DNA of 64,000 nt, from assembly GCA_902495355.1 (NCBI GenBank), contig CABUWV010000006.1:62001-126000 (forward strand). Direction: 5' to 3'. The stretch is from an uncultured Collinsella sp. (GTDB lineage Bacteria; Actinomycetota; Coriobacteriia; Coriobacteriales; Coriobacteriaceae). Each line of letters starts with the position of its first letter. The first letter of the stretch is position 1. The notes below the pieces were generated by a model, which was not told where the DNA came from, searched no databases, and saw only the letters and a program-made list of their open reading frames with translations. The position numbers were made by a program, and so were the translations under genes. Below, piece by piece: positions 40,226-48,491 of the stretch.

Positions 40226-40941
40226 TGCAAAAGGCTATCTATACCATCGTCGGGATCGACGAGCTCCTGTCGCATATCCAGGCGCTCAAGGGCGTTGGCG
40301 CGCGCTTTGTGCAGATGCACGCCGAACGCAACGTCGACGACGGCACGTATCGCCTGGTCTATACATTTATCAACGTTCGTGCTGCTCAGGAGCATATTGT
40401 GCAGGACGGCAACTATGCGATCGAAAACCTGGTGGTTGAGGGAATTGATCAGTACCAGGAGATTCCGTCTATCAGTTCGTACTATCCGGCGGTATTCCCG
40501 TTTGAAAACGAGGCCCACGACCTGTTTGGTCTTGCCATTACCGACATGCAGATCGACTTTAAGGGCTTTTTCTACCAGGTCTCGACTGCCGAGCCCATGA
40601 GCGTTATCACGCCCGAGGTGAAGGCCGCGCGCGAGAAAGCCATGAAGGTCCGTGCGGCTGCCGAGGCCAAGGCGCGCAAGGTCGCGGCCGAGAAGGCCGC
40701 CACGGCTGCGGCTGCTGCAGGGGAAGGCGCTGCGAGCGCCGGCGATGCCGCGGGCGTCGCTGCTCAGCCCGCTGCGACTGCCGGCTCCGATGCCCAGCAT
40801 GACGATGCCGCTGCCAAGGCCGCGCTCAAGGCTGCCGAGATGGAGGCAAAGCTCGCTGCCATGGATCCCGAGAAAGCGGCCAAGGTCCGCGCGGCGCTTG
40901 CCGCCAAGGCCGCCCGCGACAAGCAGAAAAAGGAGGCGTAA
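40225..40941 (+). CDS. echD: Ech hydrogenase subunit EchD (NuoC-like)
   Basis: 238 residues. The first ~120 are NuoC-like: FVQMHAERNVDDGTYRLVYTF, IPSISSYYPAVFPFENEAHDLFG, the E-x-x-D-x-x-G signature of this subunit, and KGFFYQVS. The remaining ~115 are an Ala/Lys-rich helical extension (many KAA and EAK runs) with no known domain. Both EchC and EchD therefore carry low-complexity tails in this organism. Confidence 0.85.
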   Translation: MQKAIYTIVGIDELLSHIQALKGVGARFVQMHAERNVDDGTYRLVYTFINVRAAQEHIVQDGNYAIENLVVEGIDQYQEIPSISSYYPAVFPFENEAHDLFGLAITDMQIDFKGFFYQVSTAEPMSVITPEVKAAREKAMKVRAAAEAKARKVAAEKAATAAAAAGEGAASAGDAAGVAAQPAATAGSDAQHDDAAAKAALKAAEMEAKLAAMDPEKAAKVRAALAAKAARDKQKKEA

Positions 40942-40946
40942 GGTCC

Positions 40947-42035
40947 ATGGCTCATCGCTCCGTAATTCCGTTTGGCCCGCAGCACCCGGTGCTGCCCGAG
41001 CCGCTTCATCTGGACCTAGTGATCGAGGACGACCGCGTCATCGAAGCAATTCCGCAGATCGGCTTTGTGCACCGCGGACTCGAGAAGCTCACCGAAAAGC
41101 GCGATATGCATCAGTTTGGCTACATCGCCGAGCGCATCTGCGGCATCTGCGCCGTGGGCCATAGCTGTGGCTACGCCAGCGCCTGCGAGCGCATGCTCGG
41201 CATCGAGGTGCCTGGTCGCGTGCAGTATATCCGCACCATTCTGCATGAGCTTTCGCGCATTCACTCGCACCTGCTGTGGCTGGGCCTGCTCGCCGATGCC
41301 TTTGGCTTTGAGGCGCTGTTCTATCGTTCGTGGACGCTGCGCGAGCAGATTCTCAAGATCTTTGAGAGCACTTGCGGCGGTCGCGTGATTCTGTCGATTA
41401 ACGAGATTGGCGGCCTTAAACACGACATTGAGGATTCCGAGCTGGCGGGTATTGTCCAGACGCTCGACGCTATGCGCCCTGACTACGAGGCCGTGGTGCA
41501 TACATTTTTGGACGACAATAGCTGCGGCGAGCGCCTGCATAGCGTGGGCGTGATCAGCAAGAAGGACGCGCTGGATCTGTCGATGGTCGGCCCGTTCGGT
41601 CGCGCCTCGGGCGTGGATTATGACGTGCGCATGTTCGGTGACGGTGCCTATGCGGACTTGGCTGCGTTTGAGCCGATTGTTGCCACCGATGGCGACTGTT
41701 ATGCCCGCTGCCAGGTGCGTTGTGCCGAGGTTACGCAGGCCATGGACATTATCAAGGAGCTTGTCGGCAAGATTCCGCACGACGGTATCGGCGGGCGTAC
41801 CAAGCTCACGCCGGCCGACGGCGCGCGCGGCGAGGTTGTGATTGAACAGCCGCGCGGCGAGGCATATTACTATGTGCGCGGTAACGGCACCAAGAACCTG
41901 GACCGTTTCCGCGTGCGCACGCCGACGTCGCAGAACCTGGCGGGTCTGACGCATGCGCTGCAGGGCGTGCTCCTTGCTAACGTGCCCATGATTATCCTGA
42001 CCATCGACCCCTGCATTAGCTGCACGGAAAGGTAG
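40947..42035 (+). CDS. echE: Ech hydrogenase large subunit EchE, [NiFe] site
   Basis: 362 residues. The four Ni-Fe cysteine ligands are present: ERICGICAVGHS near residue 66 and IDPCISCTER at the very end. Ending three residues after the last Cys (DPCxxCxxR-stop) means no C-terminal peptide to cleave, as in the Ech branch of group 4, so no HycI-type protease is needed. Motifs VHRGLEKL, HELSRIHSHLLWLG and VGPFGRASG agree with the family. It would reduce protons with electrons from ferredoxin. Confidence 0.93.
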   Translation: MAHRSVIPFGPQHPVLPEPLHLDLVIEDDRVIEAIPQIGFVHRGLEKLTEKRDMHQFGYIAERICGICAVGHSCGYASACERMLGIEVPGRVQYIRTILHELSRIHSHLLWLGLLADAFGFEALFYRSWTLREQILKIFESTCGGRVILSINEIGGLKHDIEDSELAGIVQTLDAMRPDYEAVVHTFLDDNSCGERLHSVGVISKKDALDLSMVGPFGRASGVDYDVRMFGDGAYADLAAFEPIVATDGDCYARCQVRCAEVTQAMDIIKELVGKIPHDGIGGRTKLTPADGARGEVVIEQPRGEAYYYVRGNGTKNLDRFRVRTPTSQNLAGLTHALQGVLLANVPMIILTIDPCISCTER

Positions 42036-42042
42036 GCGCGGC

Positions 42043-42384
42043 ATGAGTTTACTGACATTTGCCAAGACGGCCTTGGGCTCTATGGTCAAGCAGCCGGTAA
42101 CGGTGTGCTATCCGCAGGAGAAGCTCGCGGCACCCGAGCGCCTGCGCGGGCATATCGTTAACGACATGAACGTGTGCATCTGCTGTGGCATGTGCGCGCG
42201 CCGCTGCCCGGCGGGCGCACTCGCGGTCGATCGCAAGGGCGGAACGTGGTCGATCGACCCGTATGCCTGTGTGGTGTGCGGCGAGTGCATCGAAAGCTGT
42301 CCTAAACACTGCCTGAGCATGGACACCGCGCGCACTCCAGTCGCGGCGGACAAGACTCCCACAGTAGAAACCAAGCCGGAATAG
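42043..42384 (+). CDS. echF: Ech hydrogenase ferredoxin-like subunit EchF
   Basis: 113 residues with two 4Fe-4S motifs: MNVCICCGMCARRCPAGAL (about 40-58) and YACVVCGECIESCPKHCL (about 70-88). It passes electrons from soluble ferredoxin to EchC. The N-terminal 35 residues (FAKTALGSMVKQPVTVCYP) resemble the NuoI-type start. Last gene of the operon, 7 bases after echE, then a strong hairpin. Confidence 0.9.
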   Translation: MSLLTFAKTALGSMVKQPVTVCYPQEKLAAPERLRGHIVNDMNVCICCGMCARRCPAGALAVDRKGGTWSIDPYACVVCGECIESCPKHCLSMDTARTPVAADKTPTVETKPE

Positions 42385-42416
42385 CGTTGGGATGGGGCTG
42401 GTATAGCGCTGGAATA

Positions 42417-42450
42417 GGGGCCGGTGGGGCAAAAATGCCCCACCGGCCCC
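42417..42450. terminator. Strong hairpin after the ech operon
   Basis: A perfect 15-bp stem (42417-42431 with 42436-42450), loop AAAA. No T-run follows, so it may be a transcript-stabilising hairpin rather than a rho-independent terminator. Confidence 0.65.
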
Positions 42451-42481
42451 GCGCTTAAACGCGCGGTTGGGCTGCCACGAA

Positions 42482-42635
42482 CAAAACTATGCCGGATTAC
42501 TACGATAAATCGCCCACCTCCAACCACACCGCATTTGGCAAAATCAAAACCGCAGGTAGACGGCTTGTAGTTTTGCGAAAAAATCACGCGTGGTCGGGAA
42601 TCTCGTTTTTATCGTAGTAAACCGGCATAGTTTTG
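42482..42635. repeat. Class A dyad, copy A2
   Basis: 28-base arms (42482-42509 and 42608-42635), one mismatch. The outer part, CAAAACTATGCCGG then T/ATTAC, is the class A arm; the inner part is TACGATAAA instead of GGGGCTA. The core is AAAACCGCAGGTAGACGG. The arms show that outer and inner segments can vary separately while still pairing. Confidence 0.85.
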
Positions 42636-42671
42636 AAATGACACCATATTCGTAACAGCACTTGATCTCCC

Positions 42672-42715
42672 GTGGACAGAGGGAAACGGATCATTTTGGC
42701 CTCGCGAGGACATCC
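42672..42715 (+). repeat. Class C element, copy C2a
   Basis: GTGGACAGAGGGAAACGG, then ATCATTTTGGCCTCGCGAGG. Forward orientation. Confidence 0.7.
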
Positions 42716-42726
42716 GTGTGGCCCGT

Positions 42727-42890
42727 TCGCCATGAAATGGGCCTATCTACTACGTTTGGGCGGTGGCCCTCAACCACGGCAAAAAATGCGAAAAGAAAAC
42801 CGCAGGTAGAACGCCTGCGGTTTTCTGGAAAACGGGGGTATGGTCAAGGGTATCGAGTCAAACGTAGTAGATGGGCAGGTTTCGTGGCGA
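42727..42890. repeat. Class B dyad, copy B2
   Basis: 31-base arms (42727-42757 and 42860-42890) with a few mismatches and TCTACTACGTTT. The inner hairpin at 42795-42825, GAAAACCGCAGG/CCTGCGGTTTTC, has the loop TAGAACG. It has the same core word, AAAACCGCAGGTAGA, as class A. Confidence 0.85.
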
Positions 42891-42906
42891 GCGGTTCCGG
42901 GTGATT

Positions 42907-42950
42907 CCTTGGGGACGGAGGAAAACGGATCATTTTGGTCCCGCGAGGCT
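42907..42950 (+). repeat. Class C element, copy C2b
   Basis: GGGGACGGAGGAAAACGG, then ATCATTTTGGTCCCGCGAGG, in the same orientation as C2a. Confidence 0.75.
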
Positions 42951-42980
42951 TGTGGAGGCGCTCGTGCAGAGCCGCTCGGA

Positions 42981-43134
42981 CAAAACTATGCCGGTTTACG
43001 GGGCTAAGTCACGCGCTCCCAACCATGCCGATATCCGTGAAAATAAAACCGCAGGTAGACAAGCCGTCATTTTACGGAAAACGCGGGTATGGATGGGGGC
43101 CCTGAGCTTAGCCCCGTAAACCGGCATAGTTTTG
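42981..43134. repeat. Class A dyad, copy A3
   Basis: Perfect 28-base arms (42981-43008 and 43107-43134) with the same sequence as A1: outer CAAAACTATGCCGGTTTAC, inner GGGGCTAAG. The core is AAAACCGCAGGTAGACAAG. Confidence 0.9.
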
Positions 43135-43194
43135 AAATGGCATTAAATCGATAACAGCCATTTTGCTCTGTCGGAGCGGTTGGCCGTTGGGTAA

Positions 43195-43824
43195 TTACCC
43201 TCGCAGGTAGGCGATGGCGATCTGCGTGCGGTTGCGTAGGCCCATTTTGGCAAGGATCGAGCTGATGTGGTTGCGTACGGTGCCTTCGCCCATATAGGCG
43301 GTGGCGGCAATCTCCTTGTTATCGAGGCCGCGGGCGATGAGCTCGGCGACTTCGAATTCGCGGTCGGTTAGGCTGGCGAAGGCCGCAGGCCGGCGGGGCG
43401 TGCCCGCCTCAACGTCCGTTCCGTCAAAGTCGACATCCTCGATCGCCTTGCCCTCGAGCACGCGTTTACCATCCATGACCTGCGCCAATGCTGGAGGAAT
43501 GGCGGCGACATCGGTCTTGATCAGATAGCCACGGGCGCCTAGCTTGAGCGCCGACACAATGTACTCGTCATCTGAGAATGTCGTCAGAAACACCACGCGC
43601 GCCGAAGGGTCGCGCTCGAGGATCTCGCGTGCCGCCGAAAGTCCGTCACGCCCCGGCATCTGGATGTCGAGCAGCGCAATATCGGGTGCGTGTTCGGCAT
43701 AGAGCGAAACCGCGTCGTTGCCGTTGGCGCCGGTGCCCACTACCTCGATCTGCGGCTGGGCGCCCAGGATAATCTTGAGCGAATCGACCACCAAGCGGTC
43801 GTCGTCGACAACAATGAGCCTCAT
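43195..43824 (-). CDS. NarL/FixJ-type response regulator
   Basis: 209 residues. Receiver domain: LIVVDDDRLV acidic pocket, phospho-acceptor Asp in DIALLDIQMPGRDG (about residue 54), Thr in VFLTTFSDD and Lys in GYLIKTD. A LuxR-type DNA-binding domain (about 148-208) has LTDREFEVAELIARGLDNKEIA and GTVRNHISSILAKMG. The start overlaps the kinase stop by 4 bases (ATGA). It probably controls the ABC exporter genes on the other side. Confidence 0.93.
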   Translation of the reverse strand: MRLIVVDDDRLVVDSLKIILGAQPQIEVVGTGANGNDAVSLYAEHAPDIALLDIQMPGRDGLSAAREILERDPSARVVFLTTFSDDEYIVSALKLGARGYLIKTDVAAIPPALAQVMDGKRVLEGKAIEDVDFDGTDVEAGTPRRPAAFASLTDREFEVAELIARGLDNKEIAATAYMGEGTVRNHISSILAKMGLRNRTQIAIAYLRG

Positions 43825-44966
43825 CGGGCGTCATCTCCTTGCTGCTTGGGAACGGTAGCAAACACGCGCCAGCCGGGGGAGCCGGCACGCGGGCCGGCGG
43901 TGAAGGTGCCGCCAAGCGCCTCGATGCGCTCGCGCATGGAGGCGAGCCCCATGCCCTCCGCGGTGCCGCGGCCGCTTGCTTGGACCTCACCCACGCCATC
44001 GTCGGTAACAATGAGCTGGTAAAACGACGGATGCTCCATGCACCGTACGGTGACGGTCTGGGCGCAAGCGTGGCGCATGGTATTGGAGAGCGCTTCGCGC
44101 AGGACCGCTGCAAAGCAGTTGGCGACGTTTGCGGGCGCATGTTCGGCCATAACTTCAAGCTCAATCTGCGGGCCGCCGTCCGAGCGTGTGCCTTCGACAA
44201 TGCGTTCGAGCTGCACGGAAAGGTCGACGGCGTTGTCGTTGAGCGCGTGGACGCTGGTGCGCACAAGCTGGAGCGCCTCGTCAACCGTGCGTTTAACGTC
44301 GGCGAAATCGGCGGCGACGCCAGGCTCGTCGGCGTGGACCACGCGTAGGGCTTCGGCCTGCAGTGAGGCGCGCGTGAGCTGGTGCCCGACGTTATCGTGG
44401 ATCTCGCGCGCGATGCGGGCGCGTTCGGCGAGCGTCGCGAGCTCGACTTCGTAGTCCTGGCGATCGGCAAGATCGCGGTTGCGCGCCTCGAGCGCGAGGG
44501 CTCGTTCCTGCAGCTCGTCGCGGGTGCGGCGCATGCGCCGCTGCTCGCGCTCCAACTGGGCGGTGCGTAGCGATAGCAAGGTGGCGGCAACCGAAAGGAT
44601 GGCGGTTAACAGCAGCGTTCGGGTGGTGAGCACGCCACCACGAAGGTCCGCGACAAGCGCGCAGACAAACACGGCGCCAATCGCCAGCGCGGGCCAGATT
44701 CGTTCACGGCGAACGCGTCGCGCGATGTCATAGAGAGCGAGAGGCGCAAACGGCACAAACGGCGGCACGAAGACAGCCGCGATGATGCAGGCGTAGCTCG
44801 CGGCCTCGCTCACACGGCGGGCGCGGTTTCCCTGTACGACCTCGGCCAGCGAGGTGGCAATAACGCCAAGGCAAAACGCCGCGACCAGGCGAGCGTCCAC
44901 AGCAAGACCCATGGCGGCCGCAATACAGCACGCCAGCACGATCGATTTGTCGAAAAGCCTGTTCAT
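43821..44966 (-). CDS. Sensor histidine kinase, NarX/DesK-like (HisKA_3)
   Basis: 381 residues from ATG 44966. Several N-terminal hydrophobic helices (about 8-150) form a membrane sensor with no large extracellular domain. The dimerisation region has ERARIAREIHDNVGHQL, with the phosphorylated His. The HATPase domain has REALSNTMRHACAQTVTV and the G-box GEVQASGRGTAEGMGLASMRERIEALGG. A TACAAT box ends only 6 bases before ATG, which suggests a leaderless transcript. It is transcribed away from the ABC exporter at 45164. Confidence 0.9.
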   Translation of the reverse strand: MNRLFDKSIVLACCIAAAMGLAVDARLVAAFCLGVIATSLAEVVQGNRARRVSEAASYACIIAAVFVPPFVPFAPLALYDIARRVRRERIWPALAIGAVFVCALVADLRGGVLTTRTLLLTAILSVAATLLSLRTAQLEREQRRMRRTRDELQERALALEARNRDLADRQDYEVELATLAERARIAREIHDNVGHQLTRASLQAEALRVVHADEPGVAADFADVKRTVDEALQLVRTSVHALNDNAVDLSVQLERIVEGTRSDGGPQIELEVMAEHAPANVANCFAAVLREALSNTMRHACAQTVTVRCMEHPSFYQLIVTDDGVGEVQASGRGTAEGMGLASMRERIEALGGTFTAGPRAGSPGWRVFATVPKQQGDDAR

Positions 44967-44972
44967 ACGGGT

Positions 44973-44978
44973 ATTGTA
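44973..44978 (-). promoter_or_regulatory. -10 box of the two-component operon, near the start codon
   Basis: TACAAT on the minus strand, 6 bases before the kinase ATG. Transcription would begin at or close to the start codon. The -35 is not clear. Confidence 0.45.
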
Positions 44979-45163
44979 CGCGAAGCCGCGCGTGGTGGAG
45001 GGACCGCCTGCGCAACCGTGACATTCCTCCCACGCGGCAAAGCGGGGACGTCGGCAGGCCGCACGGCCAAGCTCCGCACTCGTGACAAAGCTCACTGGTG
45101 CGCGCCGCTCGCTCCTGCGATGATGCAATCGTACCGGGCCGCAATCAACAGAAGGGCCGCCTC

Positions 45164-46102
45164 ATGACAGACATCGTCCACGTCGAAAACCTCGTCAAGC
45201 GCTACGACGACCTTATCGCGCTCGACCACTTTAGCCTGAGCATCGCCCCCGGCGAGATCTTTGGCCTGCTGGGCCCCAACGGCTCGGGCAAGACCACGTC
45301 CATCAACTGCATTCTGCAGCTGCTCGCCTACGACAAAGGCACCATCGAGCTGTTCGGCGAGCCCATGACGCCCGCCCGCTACGACCTCAAGCGCCGCATC
45401 GGTGTGGTGCCGCAGCAGGTGGCGGTGTTTGACGAGCTTACGGTGCGCGAGAACATCGACTATTTCTGCAGCCTTTACGTCAACGACCGCAAGCGCCGCC
45501 GCGCGCTGGTGGACGAGGCGATCGACTTTGTCGGGCTGGGCGACTTTACCAAGTTTCGCCCCGGCAAGCTCTCGGGCGGCCTGGCGCGTCGCCTCAACAT
45601 CGCCTGCGGTATCGCGCACAAGCCCGAGCTCATCTTCTTTGACGAGCCCACGGTGGCGGTCGACCCGCAGAGCCGCAACGCCATCCTGGAGGGCATCTGC
45701 CGCCTGCGCGACGAGGGCGCCACGGTGGTGTATACCAGCCATTACATGGAGGAAGTCGAGCAGATTTGCAGCCGCATCATGATCATGGACGGCGGACGTG
45801 TGCTGGCGCAGGGCACCAATGACGAGCTCAAACGCATGATTCAAATGGGCGAGCGCGTGACTGTCGAGGTCAGCGCCGTAGAGACCGCCACGGTCGAGCG
45901 GCTGCGCGCCCTCGAGCACGTGCTTTCGGTTGAGTTGTCCGGCGGCGAGCTCGTCTGCACCTGCGAAGCGAGCCCGCACAATTTGGTCGACATCCTCGAC
46001 ACGCTGCGCGCCGCCGATGTGGCGCTCGGCCGCGTGTGGAGCGAGCCGCCGACCCTCAACGACGTGTTCCTCGAGATCACCGGCCGCGAGCTGCGCGACT
46101 AG
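45164..46102 (+). CDS. ABC exporter ATP-binding protein (ABC-2 type)
   Basis: 312 residues from ATG 45164 after AGAAGGGC. Walker A GPNGSGKTT, Q-loop VVPQQVAVFDELTV, signature LSGGLARR, Walker B LIFFDEPTVAVDP and TSHYMEEVEQIC are in place; about 80 further C-terminal residues are typical of drug or peptide exporters. First of three genes with the two permeases below. The adjacent two-component system on the opposite strand suggests signal-controlled export, for example of an antimicrobial compound. Confidence 0.93.
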   Translation: MTDIVHVENLVKRYDDLIALDHFSLSIAPGEIFGLLGPNGSGKTTSINCILQLLAYDKGTIELFGEPMTPARYDLKRRIGVVPQQVAVFDELTVRENIDYFCSLYVNDRKRRRALVDEAIDFVGLGDFTKFRPGKLSGGLARRLNIACGIAHKPELIFFDEPTVAVDPQSRNAILEGICRLRDEGATVVYTSHYMEEVEQICSRIMIMDGGRVLAQGTNDELKRMIQMGERVTVEVSAVETATVERLRALEHVLSVELSGGELVCTCEASPHNLVDILDTLRAADVALGRVWSEPPTLNDVFLEITGRELRD

Positions 46103-46111
46103 GGGGCAGCC

Positions 46112-47299
46112 ATGTTCAACACCATTATCATCACGGTCAAAACGCTGCTGCGCCGGCCGAGCACGTGGGTCTGGGGCGCCCTCTTTCCCATCGCGCTTTC
46201 CACGATGTTCATGTTTATGTTTGCGAACCTGAGCTCCGACGGCACGGTCGACCCGGTGCCGGTTGCCGTCGTGGCGGACAAGGTCTGGGACGCTTCGACC
46301 TTTAAGGATGTGGCGACGTCGCTTGCCAAGGAAGGCGACGACCAGCTGCTCGAGATCCACGAGCTCGACGACGCAGCCGATGCGAACCGTGCGCTCAAGG
46401 CCGGTGAGGTCGCGGGTATCTATACGGTCGACGCTGCGGGCACGCCCAAGCTCACACTGCTATCGAGCTACGACAGCTCGCGCGCATCATCGGTGCTCAC
46501 CGATCGCAGCATCCTGGAGACGGTGGCAAGCTCGTATACACAAAATGCCGAGCTCATGTCCCAGATTGCCCAGGACAACCCGGCGGCGCTCGCCGACCCC
46601 GAGGCGGTTGCGCGCGCCCTGTCGCTCGAGGGCGGCACCCGCCGCGTAAGCCTGACACGCACCACACCCGACGGCACGGTCATCTACTATTACGCGCTCT
46701 TTGGCCTGGTCGCGATGATGTCTGCCGAGTTTGCCGCCTTGAGCGTCATCGACCTGCAGCCCAATCTGTCGGGTCTTGGCGCGCGTCGCTGCGTGGGCGG
46801 TCTTTCCAAAACGGCGTCGCTGGCCGGTATCTTTGTGGGCTCGTGGCTGGTCTCCTTTGCCTCGATGGCGATCGCAATCGGCTACGTGCGTCTGGTCGTG
46901 GGCGTCGACTTTGGCGGGCGCGAGGGGCTGTGTTTGGTGGGCGGCGCCGCTTCCGCGCTTGCCGCCACGGGCTTGGGACTCTTTGTGGGCACGCTTCCCG
47001 TTAAGGGCGGCAAGGCGTCCAAGTCTGGCATCCTCACGGGCTTTGCCACTACGTGCGCCCTGTTCGCCGGCCTCTACGGCGAGCCAGCGATGGCGCTTGC
47101 CGACGACGTCGCCCGCGCCTGCCCGGCTGAGTGCTGGCTCAACCCCGTCAAGCTTATCTGCGACATGTTCAACCGCCTGTATTTCTTTGAAGACTTGGGG
47201 CCTTTTGCCGTTCGCGCGGGCGCGCTGGTCCTCATGACGCTGGTGTTTGTTGCCGCCGCCACGCTGATTTTTGGAAGGAGCCGCTATGAGCACCTTTAA
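46112..47299 (+). CDS. ABC-2 type exporter permease 1
   Basis: 395 residues. One N-terminal helix (about 15-35) is followed by a long extracytoplasmic segment (about 40-190, with ADKVWDASTFKDVATSL). A C-terminal block of about five helices follows, from YYYALFGLVAMMSAEFAAL. This is the ABC2_membrane_3 layout. The stop overlaps the next start by 14 bases. It pairs with permease 2. Confidence 0.88.
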   Translation: MFNTIIITVKTLLRRPSTWVWGALFPIALSTMFMFMFANLSSDGTVDPVPVAVVADKVWDASTFKDVATSLAKEGDDQLLEIHELDDAADANRALKAGEVAGIYTVDAAGTPKLTLLSSYDSSRASSVLTDRSILETVASSYTQNAELMSQIAQDNPAALADPEAVARALSLEGGTRRVSLTRTTPDGTVIYYYALFGLVAMMSAEFAALSVIDLQPNLSGLGARRCVGGLSKTASLAGIFVGSWLVSFASMAIAIGYVRLVVGVDFGGREGLCLVGGAASALAATGLGLFVGTLPVKGGKASKSGILTGFATTCALFAGLYGEPAMALADDVARACPAECWLNPVKLICDMFNRLYFFEDLGPFAVRAGALVLMTLVFVAAATLIFGRSRYEHL

Positions 47300-48491
47300 G
47301 ACCGCGCTTCGCATGGCGCTGGCGCACCCGTTCTACCTGCTCATCTATACGGTGTTCATTTCGCTGATGGGCGTATTCATCGCGGCATCTGTGAGCTGGA
47401 ACTCGTCGCAGCTCACCGAGTACAAGCCCTACGACGCCAACGTGATCGTGGTCGACCGCGATGGCAGTGATCTTTCACTTGCGCTCACCAAGCACCTAGG
47501 TTCGCGGTTTGACCTGGTCACGGGCGTCGGCGATGACACGTACGACCTTGCGGACGCGCTCTCCAAGAGCAACAGCGCCAAGGGCAGCGCCGACTGCGTG
47601 TTCTTTATCCCGGAGGGGTTCGAGGACGACCTGGTCGCGGCTGCCCGCGCGGGGGAGTCCCTGCCCAAGCTCGATGTGACCTACGGTGCCGGCACCATGG
47701 CGGCGGCGCTTTCGTCTGCCGAGGCTTCGCGCTGGATCTCGCTCGCGGGCGCTGCAGCCGCACTTGAGCCCACTGCCTCCAACGGCGACGTTGCCAAGGC
47801 CGCCGAACATGCCACTGCAAAGCGCGCGGAGGTCCAGATCGAGCGGGTCAAGGTCGACTCGGCTGCTGCCGCCACGCTCGAGTCGTACTTCAACTTTGGC
47901 GCGTACGCGATTATCTCGTCGGTCATCGTATCGGTGGGGTTGGTGTTCTCGGGCATGAACGAGCCCGAGCGCGTGCGTCGTATGGATGCCGGCCCAATCT
48001 CCGAGCGCCAACGTTCGCTTGCCGTGTTTGCCGCCGCCGCCGTGCTCACCGTCTGCATCTGGTTTGTGTCGAGCATGATGGGCGTCGTGGGCTTTGCCGG
48101 CGCGGTCGCCGAGGTCGGCGTGGGCCGTGTGTGCCTGGCACTGGCGGCGACGTTTGCCCTGGCGTGCACGCCGCTGGCCGTTGGCTTTGCCCTTTCGGGC
48201 CTGGGTGCGCGCGAGGAGCTGCTCAATGGCGTGGGCAACCTGCTCGGCATGCTCATGACGTTTTTGGGCGGCGCTTGGATGCCGCTGTCGCTGATGGGCC
48301 CGGCCGTGCAGACCGTGGCGCACTTTGTGCCGACATATTGGGTGAACGACGCGATCGGCAAGGCGCTCGCGTCGGACCTGACGTCTGCCATGTTGGGCGA
48401 CATCGCCTGCGACCTGGGCGTCACCGTGCTCTTTGCCGTGGCCATCGCCGCCGCAGGCCTGGCCCTCTCACGCACCAAATCCCGCGCCTAG
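47286..48491 (+). CDS. ABC-2 type exporter permease 2
   Basis: 401 residues from ATG 47286, after GGAAGGAG inside the end of permease 1. It has the same layout: N-terminal helix (YLLIYTVFISLMGVFIAASV), large outside domain, and C-terminal helices from YAIISSVIVSVGLVFSG, ending VLFAVAIAAAGLAL. A heterodimeric exporter with the gene before is likely. Its stop (TAG) begins a class D repeat cluster. Confidence 0.87.
   Translation: MSTFKTALRMALAHPFYLLIYTVFISLMGVFIAASVSWNSSQLTEYKPYDANVIVVDRDGSDLSLALTKHLGSRFDLVTGVGDDTYDLADALSKSNSAKGSADCVFFIPEGFEDDLVAAARAGESLPKLDVTYGAGTMAAALSSAEASRWISLAGAAAALEPTASNGDVAKAAEHATAKRAEVQIERVKVDSAAAATLESYFNFGAYAIISSVIVSVGLVFSGMNEPERVRRMDAGPISERQRSLAVFAAAAVLTVCIWFVSSMMGVVGFAGAVAEVGVGRVCLALAATFALACTPLAVGFALSGLGAREELLNGVGNLLGMLMTFLGGAWMPLSLMGPAVQTVAHFVPTYWVNDAIGKALASDLTSAMLGDIACDLGVTVLFAVAIAAAGLALSRTKSRA

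Larger units (their letters stand above)
42451..43194. other. Large repeat cluster between the ech operon and the response regulator
   Basis: About 745 bases with no gene. It holds A2, C2a, B2, C2b and A3 in that order, listed separately. Both flanking genes end at this cluster (convergent). Confidence 0.85.
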
